Shown: positions 1 through 9,336, counted from the first letter of the stretch. The stretch is 46,762 bases of DNA from Candidatus Frackibacter sp. WG13 (GCF_900114655.1 NZ_FOTT01000026.1:1-46762); one strand, 5' to 3'. Notes: generated by a model from the sequence alone, not told the origin. Numbers and translations: made by a program.

Positions 1-102
1 TTATTACATTCTGTTCTAGTCTTTTAAAGTCAAAAAAAATGAAAAACTAAGAATAAGCGAGTATGAGTGAGATAATTTTAATTCAAAGAGGGAGGGATTG
101 TT

Positions 103-1593
103 ATGATTGAAAGGGTACAATTAGATCAATCTTCATCTAAACATTTATATATTCAATTATATAGTCAGTTAAAAGAGCTAATTGAGAGAAGAAAAATAAA
201 ATCCCATACCAAATTACCTTCAATTAGAAAGTTTGCTAAAGAGTTAGGAGTCAATAATGTAACTATTGTTAATGCTTATAATCTATTAGAAGAAGAAGAA
301 TTAGTTTATAAAAAGGTTGGTAGTGGAACTTATGTTGCTCCTATAGTTGAATTGAAGGATGATATTTACTTAGATGAAGAAGTATATATTGATGAGGATA
401 CTAAGTTTATAGAAGAGAAGAAAAGAGGTAGTAAGGAAGGTAAAATAATTAATTTTGCCACTGCTGCGCCAACTCCTGATTTATTTCCAATTAAACCGTT
501 CAAAAGATTACTTAATAAGGTTTTAGACAGGGACGGGGGTTATGCATTTGGATATCAAAAGAGTCAAGGTTATTCACCGTTACGGAAATCTATTAGTCAA
601 TATATAGGTAAATGTCAGATAGAAGCTAGTATTGATGAAATTCAAATTATTTCTGGGGCTCAACAGGGAATTGATATTTTAGCTAAAACTTTTTTAGATT
701 ATGGGGATAAAGTCTTTGTAGAGCGCCCTACTTATCCTGGGGCAATTTCAGTCTTTAAATCGCGACATGCTGACATACGAGAGGTTCCTATTAGAAAAGA
801 TGGTATAGATCTTGATTTGTTGGAAGAGGAATTAGAAAAAGAGAAGCCTAAATTTCTTTATCTAATGCCTAATTTTCAAAATCCGACTGGTTATAGTTAT
901 TCGCAGGAGAAGAAAGAAAGAATATTAAAATTAGCTGAAGAATATGATTTACTGATTATTGAAGATGATTGTTTAAGTGACTTAAATTATGGAGTGGGTT
1001 ATGGAGAAAATAAATTTTTAGCTTTAAAAGCAATGGATAAGGATGATAGAGTAATATATATCAAGAGCTTTTCAAAGATATTTATGCCTGGTTTAAGATT
1101 AGCGTTTTTAATCATTCCTGAACGTTATTTTGATGATATTCTTTTGTCTAAGTATATGTCAGATATTTTTACTGATGGTCTAGTTCAGCGAGTTTTAGAC
1201 CTTTATTTTAGAGAAGAATTCTGGGAAGACCAGATTAATAAGTTAAAGCAGACTTATCAGAAACGATATGAAGTTATGGTTGTTGCTTTGAATAAATATT
1301 TGCCGCAAGAGGTTAAATTTATTACTCCTCAGGGAGGATTGAACCTTTGGTTAGAGTTGCCACAGGGACTTACTGTTAAGAAGTTATATGATAAAGCGTT
1401 TGCAGCAGGAGTTAATATTGCTCCTGGCACAGTATTTTATTATACTCAACCTCAAGAGGATAAGGTTAGACTTAGTATAGCAGCAGTAACTGAAGAAGAG
1501 ATTAAAGAGGGAATAAAAAGATTAGGAAAAATTATTAGTAAGGAACTATCTAACAATAAAGACTGGGATAATAGTTGGATGCCTATGGTATAG
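103..1593 (+). CDS. MocR-family regulator (GntR HTH fused to aminotransferase-like domain)
   Basis: A 496-residue protein with an N-terminal GntR winged helix (about residues 10-78) and a C-terminal fold-type I aminotransferase domain (about 115-480). This is the MocR/GabR/PdxR architecture: PLP-binding transcription regulators of amino acid, GABA or vitamin B6 genes. The Schiff-base lysine is visible as K325 in SFSK, and NFQNPTGYSYS matches the aminotransferase NPTG motif, so the domain should bind PLP. The ATG is preceded by GAGGGAGGGA at good spacing. No target gene is adjacent: the next gene is a convergent LysR regulator. A plain class I aminotransferase is excluded by the HTH. The effector is unknown. 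Confidence 0.9.
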   Translation: MIERVQLDQSSSKHLYIQLYSQLKELIERRKIKSHTKLPSIRKFAKELGVNNVTIVNAYNLLEEEELVYKKVGSGTYVAPIVELKDDIYLDEEVYIDEDTKFIEEKKRGSKEGKIINFATAAPTPDLFPIKPFKRLLNKVLDRDGGYAFGYQKSQGYSPLRKSISQYIGKCQIEASIDEIQIISGAQQGIDILAKTFLDYGDKVFVERPTYPGAISVFKSRHADIREVPIRKDGIDLDLLEEELEKEKPKFLYLMPNFQNPTGYSYSQEKKERILKLAEEYDLLIIEDDCLSDLNYGVGYGENKFLALKAMDKDDRVIYIKSFSKIFMPGLRLAFLIIPERYFDDILLSKYMSDIFTDGLVQRVLDLYFREEFWEDQINKLKQTYQKRYEVMVVALNKYLPQEVKFITPQGGLNLWLELPQGLTVKKLYDKAFAAGVNIAPGTVFYYTQPQEDKVRLSIAAVTEEEIKEGIKRLGKIISKELSNNKDWDNSWMPMV

Positions 1594-1697
1594 GAAATTA
1601 ACTATAATTCTATTCATTAAAACTAATCAAATAAAAAGGGGAATCTTCTTTAATATAAAAATAGTAATATAATAGCAGCTTTAAAATTAATAAGTTA

Positions 1698-2609
1698 TCA
1701 ACAAAAGATGTGTTCATTTTGAATATTTAAGAATTTAGTAAATCTAGTAATAATATTAGGTTGGTCAGTTTGATTTTGGTGAATTAACTTGAACTCTATA
1801 GTTAATCGGTCTTTAAATTTGTTCTGCATATTAATTACTTTAAGAAGGTCTTGATAAACTTCCTTTTTTATAGCTGAATGTGAAGCAATAGAGACTCCTA
1901 ATCCAGATTCTACGGCTGATTTAATAGCAGTTATGCTTCCCATTTCTGCAACAATATTCAGACTATTAATGTCTATTTCATTTATTTCAAGAAATTGATT
2001 AAATTTTTGTCTGATACCGAAGTCTTCATTGAGTAATATAAGTGGAATATCTTTTAATTCTTCAATAGTAAATATATCTTGTTCATATTCTGTAGGTGAT
2101 GCTATAAATTTTAATTTATCATGCATGATTGTCGTGGGCTTTAAATTGGTTTCCGAAGGGATTTCACCTTCTACAATACCGATATTAACTTCTTCTTTCA
2201 GTACTTTTTTAATAATATCTTCGGTGTGACCAATCTGTAGTTTAATATCAATTTTAGGATGTTTATCTTTAAATGTCCAGACTGTACAAGGTAGTAGATA
2301 ATCTCCTGGTGTTACACTAGATCCTACTATTAATTGAGAATTTTCTAAATTAAGATGTTTATCAATTTCTTTTTCTAATTCTTCGTGAGTCTGTAAGATA
2401 TTTTTTGCATAATCGTAGACTGTTTGACCTGCTGAAGTTAAGCTTACTCCTTGGTTATTTCGATTAAATAATCTAGTACCATAATATTCTTCCATTGATT
2501 TAATATGCTTGCTGACGGCTGGTTGACTTAAATATAATAGACTAGCTGCTTTCGAAAAACTTTTTACTTTTACCACAGTAGTAAAAATTTGAAATTGGTA
2601 GATTTTCAT
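1698..2609 (-). CDS. LysR-family transcriptional regulator
   Basis: A 303-residue LTTR with the N-terminal winged HTH (residues 1-60, core SQPAVSKHIKSMEEYYG) and a C-terminal periplasmic-binding-protein-like effector domain (about 90-300). I start it at the ATG at 2609 because AAGGTG lies six bases upstream; an in-frame GTG nine bases earlier overlaps that ribosome binding site. It is divergent from the sulfur transport operon at 2715 with about 100 bp between, the usual LTTR arrangement, so it probably controls that operon, perhaps in response to a sulfur compound (CysB/CysL-like). The effector is inference only. Confidence 0.9.
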   Translation of the reverse strand: MKIYQFQIFTTVVKVKSFSKAASLLYLSQPAVSKHIKSMEEYYGTRLFNRNNQGVSLTSAGQTVYDYAKNILQTHEELEKEIDKHLNLENSQLIVGSSVTPGDYLLPCTVWTFKDKHPKIDIKLQIGHTEDIIKKVLKEEVNIGIVEGEIPSETNLKPTTIMHDKLKFIASPTEYEQDIFTIEELKDIPLILLNEDFGIRQKFNQFLEINEIDINSLNIVAEMGSITAIKSAVESGLGVSIASHSAIKKEVYQDLLKVINMQNKFKDRLTIEFKLIHQNQTDQPNIITRFTKFLNIQNEHIFC

Positions 2610-2663
2610 TATTATCACCTTTTATTTTAAGTTTTTGCTTAAGTAAACTTTTCAACTAAATAG

Positions 2664-2695
2664 ATTAATATTCCTGCATGTTATCGAATATTAAT
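2664..2695. promoter_or_regulatory. candidate LysR operator (10-bp inverted repeat)
   Basis: ATTAATATTC and GAATATTAAT form a perfect 10-bp inverted repeat with a 12-base spacer, in the divergent interval between the LysR gene and the YeeE-like gene, ending 19 bases before the latter's ATG. Position and dyad suit an LTTR box. Binding is inferred. Confidence 0.45.
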
Positions 2696-2714
2696 AATAA
2701 AGAAAGGGATTCAA

Positions 2715-3329
2715 ATGTTAAAAAAAGAGAAGCAGTTAAAATGGTTTGTGATTATTCTATTAATTTCTTTAGGCTTTGGATTATTATTATTATACTTATC
2801 TCTTGATTTATCGATACTTTGGTTTATAGGTTTGATGATAGGGTTTATTTTACAGAGAGCTAACTTCTGTTTTGCTGGTGGCTTTTTAAATTTCTTTTTA
2901 TTTAGAAACACTAAATTAATAAGAGCAATTATTATTTTAATTGGAATTTCAACTATAGGTTTTGCTATTTATCAATACCTTACCTTTAATAGTTGGAACC
3001 AAGTTTTAGGACAGGTTTTACCTTGGGGACTATACACAATTGTTGGTGGATTTATATTTGGTTTAGGAATGTCTTTAGCAGGAGGATGCGCATGTAGTAG
3101 TTTGATGCGTGTTGGAGAAGGAACAATTATCTTTGTGATTGTAATTTTTGGTTTTATAATTGGGAATAGTATTGCGATAGTTCATTTGGAATGGTGGATA
3201 GATAAGTTTACAGTAGCAACTATTTTTATTCCTAAGTATTTAGGATGGGTAAGAGCAGTTTTATTACAGGTGATAGTTTTATCTTTATTGTATAATTTCT
3301 TTAGTTGGTTTGAAAAAAGAGGAAACTAA
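2715..3329 (+). CDS. YeeE/YedE-family sulfur transporter, first half
   Basis: A 204-residue, strongly hydrophobic protein with about six membrane segments. It carries the two Cys-containing signatures of the YeeE/YedE (DUF395, thiosulfate/sulfur transport) family: RANFCFAGG near residue 50 and AGGCACSSLMR near 130. E. coli YeeE is about 350 residues and carries both halves; here the function is split between this gene and the one at 3613. The ribosome binding site AAAGAAAGGG precedes the ATG. It lies 18 bp upstream of a TusA-like gene, matching the YeeE-YeeD partnership. Likely role: uptake of thiosulfate or a related sulfur species through the inner membrane. Confidence 0.85.
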   Translation: MLKKEKQLKWFVIILLISLGFGLLLLYLSLDLSILWFIGLMIGFILQRANFCFAGGFLNFFLFRNTKLIRAIIILIGISTIGFAIYQYLTFNSWNQVLGQVLPWGLYTIVGGFIFGLGMSLAGGCACSSLMRVGEGTIIFVIVIFGFIIGNSIAIVHLEWWIDKFTVATIFIPKYLGWVRAVLLQVIVLSLLYNFFSWFEKRGN

Positions 3330-3347
3330 TATTTTGAGGTGAAGTAA

Positions 3348-3572
3348 ATGACAGAAGAAGTTTTAGAATTATTAGGAGAAGTATGCCCGATTCCTTTGTT
3401 AAAGACAGAGAGTGAAATTAATACATTAACTGCTGGTGATAGATTAATAATTAAGGTGGATCATACTCAGGCAGTAAGAAATATTATGGATTGGTGTGAG
3501 GATAATGGTTATGAATTTAATATTGATGAAGTAGCTCCTGGTATTTGGAAAGTGGAAATAATCAAACTTTAA
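3348..3572 (+). CDS. TusA/YeeD-like sulfurtransferase
   Basis: A 74-residue cytosolic protein of the SirA/TusA/YeeD family. The family motif Cys-Pro-x-Pro is present as CPIPLLK, with C13 as the expected persulfide-carrying residue. YeeD partners YeeE in thiosulfate uptake, accepting or processing the sulfur on the cytoplasmic side; the position between two YeeE-type half-transporters fits that role. GAGGTGAAGTA precedes the ATG. A tRNA-thiolation role (TusA proper) is less likely given the neighbours. Confidence 0.9.
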   Translation: MTEEVLELLGEVCPIPLLKTESEINTLTAGDRLIIKVDHTQAVRNIMDWCEDNGYEFNIDEVAPGIWKVEIIKL

Positions 3573-3612
3573 ATGGTAATTTAAATAAGAAGAAAGTAAG
3601 GGAGTAATAATT

Positions 3613-4140
3613 ATGCAATTAATTAATAAGCTATCTGTTTTAGTGAAGAATAACTGGTCTTATTGGTTAGGGGGACTTTTGTTAGCTATATTAAATATTT
3701 TGATCTTTGTTTTAACAGATGAACCTTGGGGGATTACTACTACTTTTGCTCTTATAGGGGCTAGTGGTATGAAATTCTTAGGGGTTGATATTTCTCAGTG
3801 GTCATATATAAGAGATATTCTTCAAGGGAAAGATATTATTGATTATTTATTAACATATAGGGGAACTATTTTAGATTTAGGGATAATTATTGGTTCACTT
3901 TTATCTATTCTATTGTCTATGCAGCTTCGTTTTCGAAAAATCCATAAGTGGAAAAGAGCTATAAGTGCATTAATTGGTGGAATATTAATGGGTTATGGTG
4001 CGCGGATAGCCGGAGGATGTAATATAGGTGCTATGGTTACGGGAATTGCATCTATGTCGATTCATGGTTGGATCTTTGGTATCTTTCTTTTGGTAGGAGT
4101 TTATATAGGAGGTAAATATATAAAGGCAGTTATGTTATAG
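3613..4140 (+). CDS. YeeE/YedE-family sulfur transporter, second half
   Basis: A 175-residue membrane protein with about five hydrophobic segments and the family signature ARIAGGCNIGAMVTG near residue 135, comparable to the second Cys motif of YeeE/YedE. It lacks the rest of a full-length transporter, so it most likely pairs with the protein at 2715 to form a two-subunit channel. It is the third gene of the operon, 40 bp after the TusA-like gene, and is closed by a strong terminator. The ribosome binding site is AAGTAAGGGAG. Confidence 0.85.
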   Translation: MQLINKLSVLVKNNWSYWLGGLLLAILNILIFVLTDEPWGITTTFALIGASGMKFLGVDISQWSYIRDILQGKDIIDYLLTYRGTILDLGIIIGSLLSILLSMQLRFRKIHKWKRAISALIGGILMGYGARIAGGCNIGAMVTGIASMSIHGWIFGIFLLVGVYIGGKYIKAVML

Positions 4141-4175
4141 TTTGGAGTAATAATTAAAAAATAAATATTTTCACT

Positions 4176-4206
4176 AAAGGATACCTAATTAGGTATCCTT
4201 TTTTTG
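4176..4206 (+). terminator. rho-independent terminator of the sulfur uptake operon
   Basis: A perfect 26-base palindrome (AAAGGATACC, then its complement) directly followed by a run of T, 35 bases after the stop codon of the last transporter gene. Confidence 0.9.
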
Positions 4207-4537
4207 ATGAGATAGCTTTGGGTTATAATACTTAGTTATAATGGTATAATGCATACTAATAGCGAGTATAGAGGAGAAAACAAGATAATATTGAATATAT
4301 TAAATATAGACAATAAATAATAAAGTTTTACAGATTATAATAAGAGTAGACAATATTATTTTTCAAGATTTATTAGTGAAAGAATTCATTTTCACAAAAA
4401 TATATTGCTTTAAGGAAGGGGGGATAAATCTTATAATTTAAGATTTTATTTCTAACATAAAAGCATGTTAAAAGGGGAAGGGAATTAAGGATAGGTTTTT
4501 ACAATAATTTACTAAAACTAACTTGGGGGTGCGAAAA
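4207..4537. other. 331-bp intergenic region before the cytochrome gene
   Basis: AT-rich, with no coding potential seen. Three TATAAT hexamers lie close together (4224, 4237 and 4245), none with a convincing -35 box, so a start site here is possible but would leave a leader of almost 290 bases. No clear hairpin. Confidence 0.4.
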
Positions 4538-5311
4538 ATGACAGATAAGAAGAATGAAAAGATGTCTCGAAGAAATTTTTTAGCTAGTGCAGGAGGAGTA
4601 GCAGTTGGAGCGATTGTAGCAGGTACAGGTTTAAGTTTATCAAGTTCAGAAGCAGAGGCTGGAGGACTCCCGGAATATCCATGGACAAATTATTTTGATA
4701 AAAAGTTGGATGTAGAGAAGGTAAGAGAAAAAGGAACTAAATACTATCATGAAGGTAATCATTGCGGTGAAGCTACTTTTAGAGCTTTAACTGAAGAATT
4801 AGGACATCCATTTGATAAGGTTCCGTCTCAAACAATGTGGTTTGGAGCTGGAGGTGGAGCAGGTTGGGCAACTCTTTGTGGAACAGTAAATGGTTCTGGA
4901 GCTGCTTTTTCACTATTATATGGTAGAACAGGAGATACAATGAAATTAACTCAGGAGTTATTTGGCTGGTATAGTGAAACTCCTTTACCTCGAAAGGAGA
5001 ATAGTAGTCAAGCTAAAAGTGTAGCTGGAAATCCACTTTGCCATGCATCAGTTACTAACTGGTGTGAGGCATCAGGTAAGAAGTCATTTTCTCAAGAACG
5101 AGCTGATCGTTGTGGTCGATTAGCTGGTGATGTAGCGGCTAAAGCTGCAGAATTATTAAATGCAAAGTTAGCTGGAAACTTTGTGCCAGCTTATGAAATT
5201 CCTGAAGAAGCGAAGGAATGTATGAATTGTCATACTAAAGATAGTATGCTAGAAAATACACGAGGCAAGATGAACTGTACAACATGTCATGATGACCCAC
5301 ATGATTCTTAA
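4538..5311 (+). CDS. Tat-exported dihaem cytochrome, split-Soret cytochrome c type
   Basis: A 257-residue protein with a twin-arginine signal ([11 protein letters not shown], then a hydrophobic stretch ending near EAEA), a middle C_GCAxxG_C_C-like domain with scattered cysteines ([38 protein letters not shown]), and two C-terminal haem c sites, CMNCH (228-232) and CTTCH (247-251). This order matches the split-Soret cytochrome c of Desulfovibrio. I chose the ATG at 4538, six bases after GGGGGTG, over an upstream TTG. tatA follows 14 bp later, which supports Tat export. Likely an extracytoplasmic electron carrier; partner unknown. C-type cytochromes are not common in fermentative Firmicutes. 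Confidence 0.8.
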   Translation: MTDKKNEKMSRRNFLASAGGVAVGAIVAGTGLSLSSSEAEAGGLPEYPWTNYFDKKLDVEKVREKGTKYYHEGNHCGEATFRALTEELGHPFDKVPSQTMWFGAGGGAGWATLCGTVNGSGAAFSLLYGRTGDTMKLTQELFGWYSETPLPRKENSSQAKSVAGNPLCHASVTNWCEASGKKSFSQERADRCGRLAGDVAAKAAELLNAKLAGNFVPAYEIPEEAKECMNCHTKDSMLENTRGKMNCTTCHDDPHDS

Positions 5312-5325
5312 TAGGAGGGGTAAAC

Positions 5326-5496
5326 ATGTTTGGTTTAGGTCCTACAGAATTAATCTTAATTTTGGTTATAGCTTTGGTGATTTTTGGCCCTAGTAAACTA
5401 CCGGAGATAGGTAAGTCAATTGGTAAAGGGATTAGTGAATTTAAGTCAGCAGCTCAGGAAATAGAAGAAAAAGTTGTTGATAACTCTAAAGAGTAA
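5326..5496 (+). CDS. tatA: TatA sec-independent translocase subunit
   Basis: A 56-residue protein, easily missed because of its size. It has an N-terminal membrane helix ([19 protein letters not shown]), the [16 protein letters not shown] hinge and amphipathic helix typical of TatA, and a charged tail. AGGAGGGG lies six bases before the ATG. It directly follows the gene of a twin-arginine cytochrome, so pore and substrate appear to be co-transcribed. No tatC is visible nearby. Confidence 0.92.
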   Translation: MFGLGPTELILILVIALVIFGPSKLPEIGKSIGKGISEFKSAAQEIEEKVVDNSKE

Positions 5497-5544
5497 GGTC
5501 TTAAAAATAATTTAGAGTGTTTGTTATATTAGTTATAATTGATG

Positions 5545-5572
5545 CTAGAAGCTTTTATGCTTCTAGTTTTTT
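5545..5572 (+). terminator. rho-independent terminator after tatA
   Basis: CTAGAAGC and GCTTCTAG form an 8-bp stem with a short loop, followed by TTTTTT. Confidence 0.85.
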
Positions 5573-5711
5573 CTCTGTGGAGTATTAAGATTAAATATAG
5601 TTAATTATTTAAGTATTGCAGGATTAATACAATAATTGTAGAATCTTATCATTGAGAAGAAGTCAATAATTACTACTAGCTAACATTGCAAGTAGGAAGG
5701 GGTCATTATAA

Positions 5712-7676
5712 ATGGAAAAAGATTTAGAGAAGATAACTAATGCATGGCAGGCTTATATTTCTCAAGGGAGAATAAAGCAAGGTTTAAACCAGGAGATTAA
5801 AAGGTCATGGCAAAGATGTGCGGAATATAAAATTGACCCTTTGCAAGATTCTTCAACTCACATTTTGCAGGAAAATAATCTGCGAGAGAAACTAGATAAG
5901 TATGAAGAAGTAATTAGAATAGCTACACCGATTATGAAAGAGCTATATAAAGCTATTAAAGGCTCAAATTTCATGATGCTTTTAACTGATGAGCAAGGAT
6001 ATATATTAAAAAGCATTGGTGATGATAGCTTTATGAGTTCAGCTCAAGCTGTCTATTTAATTGAAGGTGCAAGTTGGCATGAAAGAATAAAAGGTACTAA
6101 TGCTATTGGGACAGTTATTGAAGAGCAAAGTCCTTTGAATATATATGCAAGTGAACATTTTTCTCAAGAAAATCACTTCTTAACTTGTTCAGCTGCGCCA
6201 ATATTTGATGCTGATGATAATTTTATAGGAGTTTTAGATGTTTCGGGTAATTATCAGAGTGCTCATCAGCATACGTTAGGAATGGTAGTGGCTGCTACTA
6301 ATGCTATCAGGCAACAGTTGTTATTAAGGAATATGCAGCAAGAGTTGATGATTTCTGAAAAGAAGCAGAGATTAATCTTAAATTCATCATCAGAAGGGTT
6401 CTTTACTATCAATAAAAACGGAGTCATTACTCAAATAAATCAAAAAGGGAGTAAGTTATTAGGACATGCACCTCAAGAATGTATTGGTAAAGAACTTGAA
6501 ACTTTTTTTCCGGATTCTACATTCTCTTCATTAATGGAATTAACAACTGAAGGACAGCATAAAGAAGAAATAGTTTGGAATTTAAAGAGAGAAAAACTGC
6601 AGGTTACTTCTAAAGCTCAAAGAATTTTTAATGAAGATGAAGAAGTTACAGGGTTAGTAGTTAAGGTCAATGATTTTAATGCACAAGATAAGTCTATGAC
6701 CAAGGAAATAGAAAAAAGAGCGAATTATTCTTTTAGTAATATAATAGGAGAAAGTAAAGCAATAACTGATGCAATTAAGATGGCACAAAAAGTAGCTATT
6801 AGTGATTCTACAATTTTATTAACTGGGGAAAGTGGTACTGGTAAAGAATTATTTGCTCAAGCTATTCATAACCAAAGTTTTCGTCAGGAAGGACAGTTTG
6901 TAGCGGTTAATTGTGGAGCTATTCCAAAAGATTTAATAGAAAGTGAACTCTTTGGCTATCAGGAAGGGGCTTTTACCGGTGCTAAAAAGGGTGGCAAGCC
7001 TGGTAAATTTGAAATAGCTGATGGAGGGACTATCTTTCTTGATGAGATTGGAGAGATGAACCTTAATGCTCAGGTTAAATTACTACGTATTTTGCAAGAA
7101 AAAACGGTTGGTCGGATCGGTAGCAATGAACTAATTCCTATTAATGTTAGGATTATTGCTGCTACTAATAAGGATTTGAAGGCAAGAGTTGAAGTTGATA
7201 AATTTAGAAAAGACCTTTATTATCGTTTAAATGTAATTAATATAAATCTTCCGCCTTTAAGAGAAAGAGAAAACGATGTAATTATTTTGGCTAAACATTT
7301 GCTACAAAAATTAGGTAAAGTATTAGGAAAGCCTAATCTTGATTTATCGGAGCAGGTAAAAGTAATATTTAGAAATTACAACTGGCCAGGTAACATAAGA
7401 GAATTAGAGAATATAATTGAGCGAGCTTTAAATCTAACGGAGGGAACAGTAATTAAGAAAGAACACCTTCCTGACTATCTTAAGAAGCAAGAGGTTGTAG
7501 CAAAATTAGAGAATGGTAGTAAATTGTTGTCTATAGAGGAAGCTGAAGCCAAGGCCATTAGAGAGGCGCTTGAACATTTTGAAGGGAACATTAGTCAAAC
7601 AGCTCGATGTCTAAAGATAAGTAGAAATACATTATATAGAAAACTTAATAAATATGATATAGATATTGAAAATTAA
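5712..7676 (+). CDS. sigma-54-dependent activator (GAF-PAS-AAA+-Fis), AcoR/DhaR-like
   Basis: A 654-residue enhancer-binding protein. Order: GAF-type sensor (about 60-205), PAS (about 218-320), AAA+ domain with Walker A GESGTGKE near 373 and the sigma-54 contact loop GAFTGA near 419, then a Fis-type HTH (ISQTARCLKISRNTLYRKL) at the C terminus. It should drive sigma-54 RNA polymerase open complex formation. The alcohol dehydrogenase gene downstream has a -24/-12 promoter and upstream dyads, so it is the likely target. The AcoR/DhaR-like layout suggests a ligand such as an alcohol, aldehyde or acetoin; the actual ligand is unknown. AGGAAGGGG precedes the ATG. Confidence 0.92.
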   Translation: MEKDLEKITNAWQAYISQGRIKQGLNQEIKRSWQRCAEYKIDPLQDSSTHILQENNLREKLDKYEEVIRIATPIMKELYKAIKGSNFMMLLTDEQGYILKSIGDDSFMSSAQAVYLIEGASWHERIKGTNAIGTVIEEQSPLNIYASEHFSQENHFLTCSAAPIFDADDNFIGVLDVSGNYQSAHQHTLGMVVAATNAIRQQLLLRNMQQELMISEKKQRLILNSSSEGFFTINKNGVITQINQKGSKLLGHAPQECIGKELETFFPDSTFSSLMELTTEGQHKEEIVWNLKREKLQVTSKAQRIFNEDEEVTGLVVKVNDFNAQDKSMTKEIEKRANYSFSNIIGESKAITDAIKMAQKVAISDSTILLTGESGTGKELFAQAIHNQSFRQEGQFVAVNCGAIPKDLIESELFGYQEGAFTGAKKGGKPGKFEIADGGTIFLDEIGEMNLNAQVKLLRILQEKTVGRIGSNELIPINVRIIAATNKDLKARVEVDKFRKDLYYRLNVININLPPLRERENDVIILAKHLLQKLGKVLGKPNLDLSEQVKVIFRNYNWPGNIRELENIIERALNLTEGTVIKKEHLPDYLKKQEVVAKLENGSKLLSIEEAEAKAIREALEHFEGNISQTARCLKISRNTLYRKLNKYDIDIEN

Positions 7677-7712
7677 ATTATTATTCAAGTAATTTAATAT
7701 GTTTGAGAATTA

Positions 7713-7751
7713 GGAGCTATTTAGATTGCAATTCTAAATAGCTCCTTTTTT
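7713..7751 (+). terminator. rho-independent terminator after the sigma-54 activator
   Basis: A 13-bp stem, GGAGCTATTTAGA with TCTAAATAGCTCC, a short loop, then TTTTTT. Confidence 0.92.
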
Positions 7752-7819
7752 ATCTTACTAGGAAATTATACTTGATTTCAAATTATTGATTTTGTTCTTT
7801 ATTATCTGTATTCTCGAAG

Positions 7820-7912
7820 TGTTATATTTTGTAACAGTGGTAAAAAATATAACAGTAAGCTTAAGTAGTTGTTAATAAGTGGTTTAGAGAAAAAGTGTTA
7901 TAAAATCTAACA
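7820..7912. promoter_or_regulatory. candidate enhancer sites for the sigma-54 activator (three 17-bp dyads)
   Basis: Two copies of the dyad TGTTA-N7-TAACA, at 7820-7836 and 7896-7912, and one copy with a single change (TGGTA-N7-TAACA) at 7838-7854. All are 17 bases long. They lie between the activator gene's terminator and the -24/-12 promoter, as expected for upstream activating sequences. A fourth, poorer copy is at 8002-8018. Confidence 0.7.
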
Positions 7913-8090
7913 AGCAAACCTAAGTTTAGAAGATAATACTTTAAATATAATGACAATTATGTATATTGTGATTTTTATAACTAGGATATTTTTATATTTA
8001 TTGTTATAACATGTAATATAAAATGTAGTAATATGAACTTTTATGTAATTAATGCTAAAAAATCTATAAAATAATTATTTTTGGCCATCC

Positions 8091-8108
8091 TTGGAATATA
8101 ACTTGCAT
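8091..8108 (+). promoter_or_regulatory. sigma-54 (-24/-12) promoter
   Basis: TTGGAATATAACTTGCAT has GG (8093-8094) and GC (8105-8106) separated by exactly 10 bases, with the TTGCA form of the -12 box. It lies 46 bases before the alcohol dehydrogenase ATG and downstream of a sigma-54 activator gene. Confidence 0.85.
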
Positions 8109-8153
8109 TTAATATTAAGCAACAATTATTAAAAATCAGGAGGGAAATTTATT

Positions 8154-9317
8154 ATGAAAAAGACTTATGGGTACTTTATGCCACCAGTTAATTTGATGGG
8201 AGCAGGATCAGTAGAGGAGATAGGGGACCAAATTAAGAAATTGAAAGGGACGAAAGCTTTAATAGTTACCGATGAAGTGTTAGTTGAAATAGGAATTGTT
8301 GAACAAGTAACAGACCAGATTGAGGAGGCTGGAGTTGAAACAGTAGTATTTGACGGAGTACAGCCTAACCCGACTGTTGGAAATGTTGAAGCAGGACTAG
8401 ATCTTTTAGAAGCTGAAGATTGTGATGTAGTAGTTTCTGTTGGGGGAGGTAGTCCGCACGATTGCGCTAAAGGAATTGCTTTAGTTGCTACTAATGGAGG
8501 AGTAATTAATGATTACGAAGGTGTTGACCAGTCGACTAAGCCGATGATGCCGTTAATTGCGGTTAATACTACGGCTGGAACTGCTAGTGAGATGACTCGT
8601 TTCTGTATTATTACAGATGAAGAAAGACATATAAAGATGGCTATCGTTGATTGGAGAGTAACTCCTAATGTGGCGATTAATGATCCACTTTTAATGATGA
8701 AGAAGCCGCCAGCTTTAACAGCAGCAACTGGTATGGATGCTTTAACTCATGCTGTCGAAGCTTATGTATCTACGGAAGCAACACCGGTTACTGATTCAGC
8801 AGCATTAATGGCTATTGAGTTAATTGCCAAGAATTTAAGAAATGCGGTAGCTAATGGAGATAATTTTGAAGCTAGAGATAATATGGCTTATGCTGAATTT
8901 TTAGCAGGAATGGCTTTTAATAATGCTTCACTTGGTTATGTGCATGCTATGGCTCATCAATTAGGTGGTTATTATGACTTACCACACGGAGTATGCAATG
9001 CTATTTTATTGCCACATGTAGAGCGTTTTAACTTGATTGCTAATCCACAGCGTTTGGCTGATATTGCAGAAGCAATGGGTGAGAATATTGATGGTTTATC
9101 AGTAAGAGAAGCAGCAGATAAAGCTCTTGATGCTATTGTAACTTTATCAGAAGATATTGGTATTCCTCAGAGCTTAAGTGATTTAGAAGGGACTGAAGTT
9201 AAGAAAGAAGACTTTGAGGTATTAGCTGAAAATGCTATGAAAGATGCTTGTAGTTTAACTAATCCAAGAACAGCTACTAAAGAAGAAGTGATTGGAATTT
9301 TTGACGCAGCATTTTAA
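8154..9317 (+). CDS. iron-containing alcohol dehydrogenase
   Basis: A 387-residue group III (Fe-type) NAD(P)-dependent alcohol dehydrogenase, cytosolic. The nucleotide-binding motif [11 protein letters not shown] is near residue 98; the four expected metal ligands are visible as D195, H199, H264 and H278. Length is typical of the family (380-390). It probably oxidises or forms short alcohols; the neighbouring aldehyde oxidoreductase operon would handle the aldehyde. Expression is likely under the sigma-54 activator just upstream. Closest functional relatives could include ethanol, butanol or 1,3-propanediol dehydrogenases; the sequence alone does not decide. Confidence 0.93.
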   Translation: MKKTYGYFMPPVNLMGAGSVEEIGDQIKKLKGTKALIVTDEVLVEIGIVEQVTDQIEEAGVETVVFDGVQPNPTVGNVEAGLDLLEAEDCDVVVSVGGGSPHDCAKGIALVATNGGVINDYEGVDQSTKPMMPLIAVNTTAGTASEMTRFCIITDEERHIKMAIVDWRVTPNVAINDPLLMMKKPPALTAATGMDALTHAVEAYVSTEATPVTDSAALMAIELIAKNLRNAVANGDNFEARDNMAYAEFLAGMAFNNASLGYVHAMAHQLGGYYDLPHGVCNAILLPHVERFNLIANPQRLADIAEAMGENIDGLSVREAADKALDAIVTLSEDIGIPQSLSDLEGTEVKKEDFEVLAENAMKDACSLTNPRTATKEEVIGIFDAAF

Positions 9318-9336
9318 TTGAAAAGTTATAAATAAG

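Larger units (their letters stand above)
7752..8153 (+). other. 402-bp control region of the alcohol dehydrogenase gene
   Basis: The region holds no gene. It contains upstream dyads at 7820-7912, a further weak dyad at 8002-8018, the -24/-12 promoter at 8091-8108 and a ribosome binding site AGGAGGG before 8154. The spacing from dyads to promoter (about 200-290 bp) is typical of enhancer-type control. Confidence 0.75.

Noticed and set aside
1594-1697. Bidirectional terminator between the MocR and LysR genes
   Set aside because: Only a weak purine/pyrimidine symmetry near 1636-1652; no convincing stem with T run.
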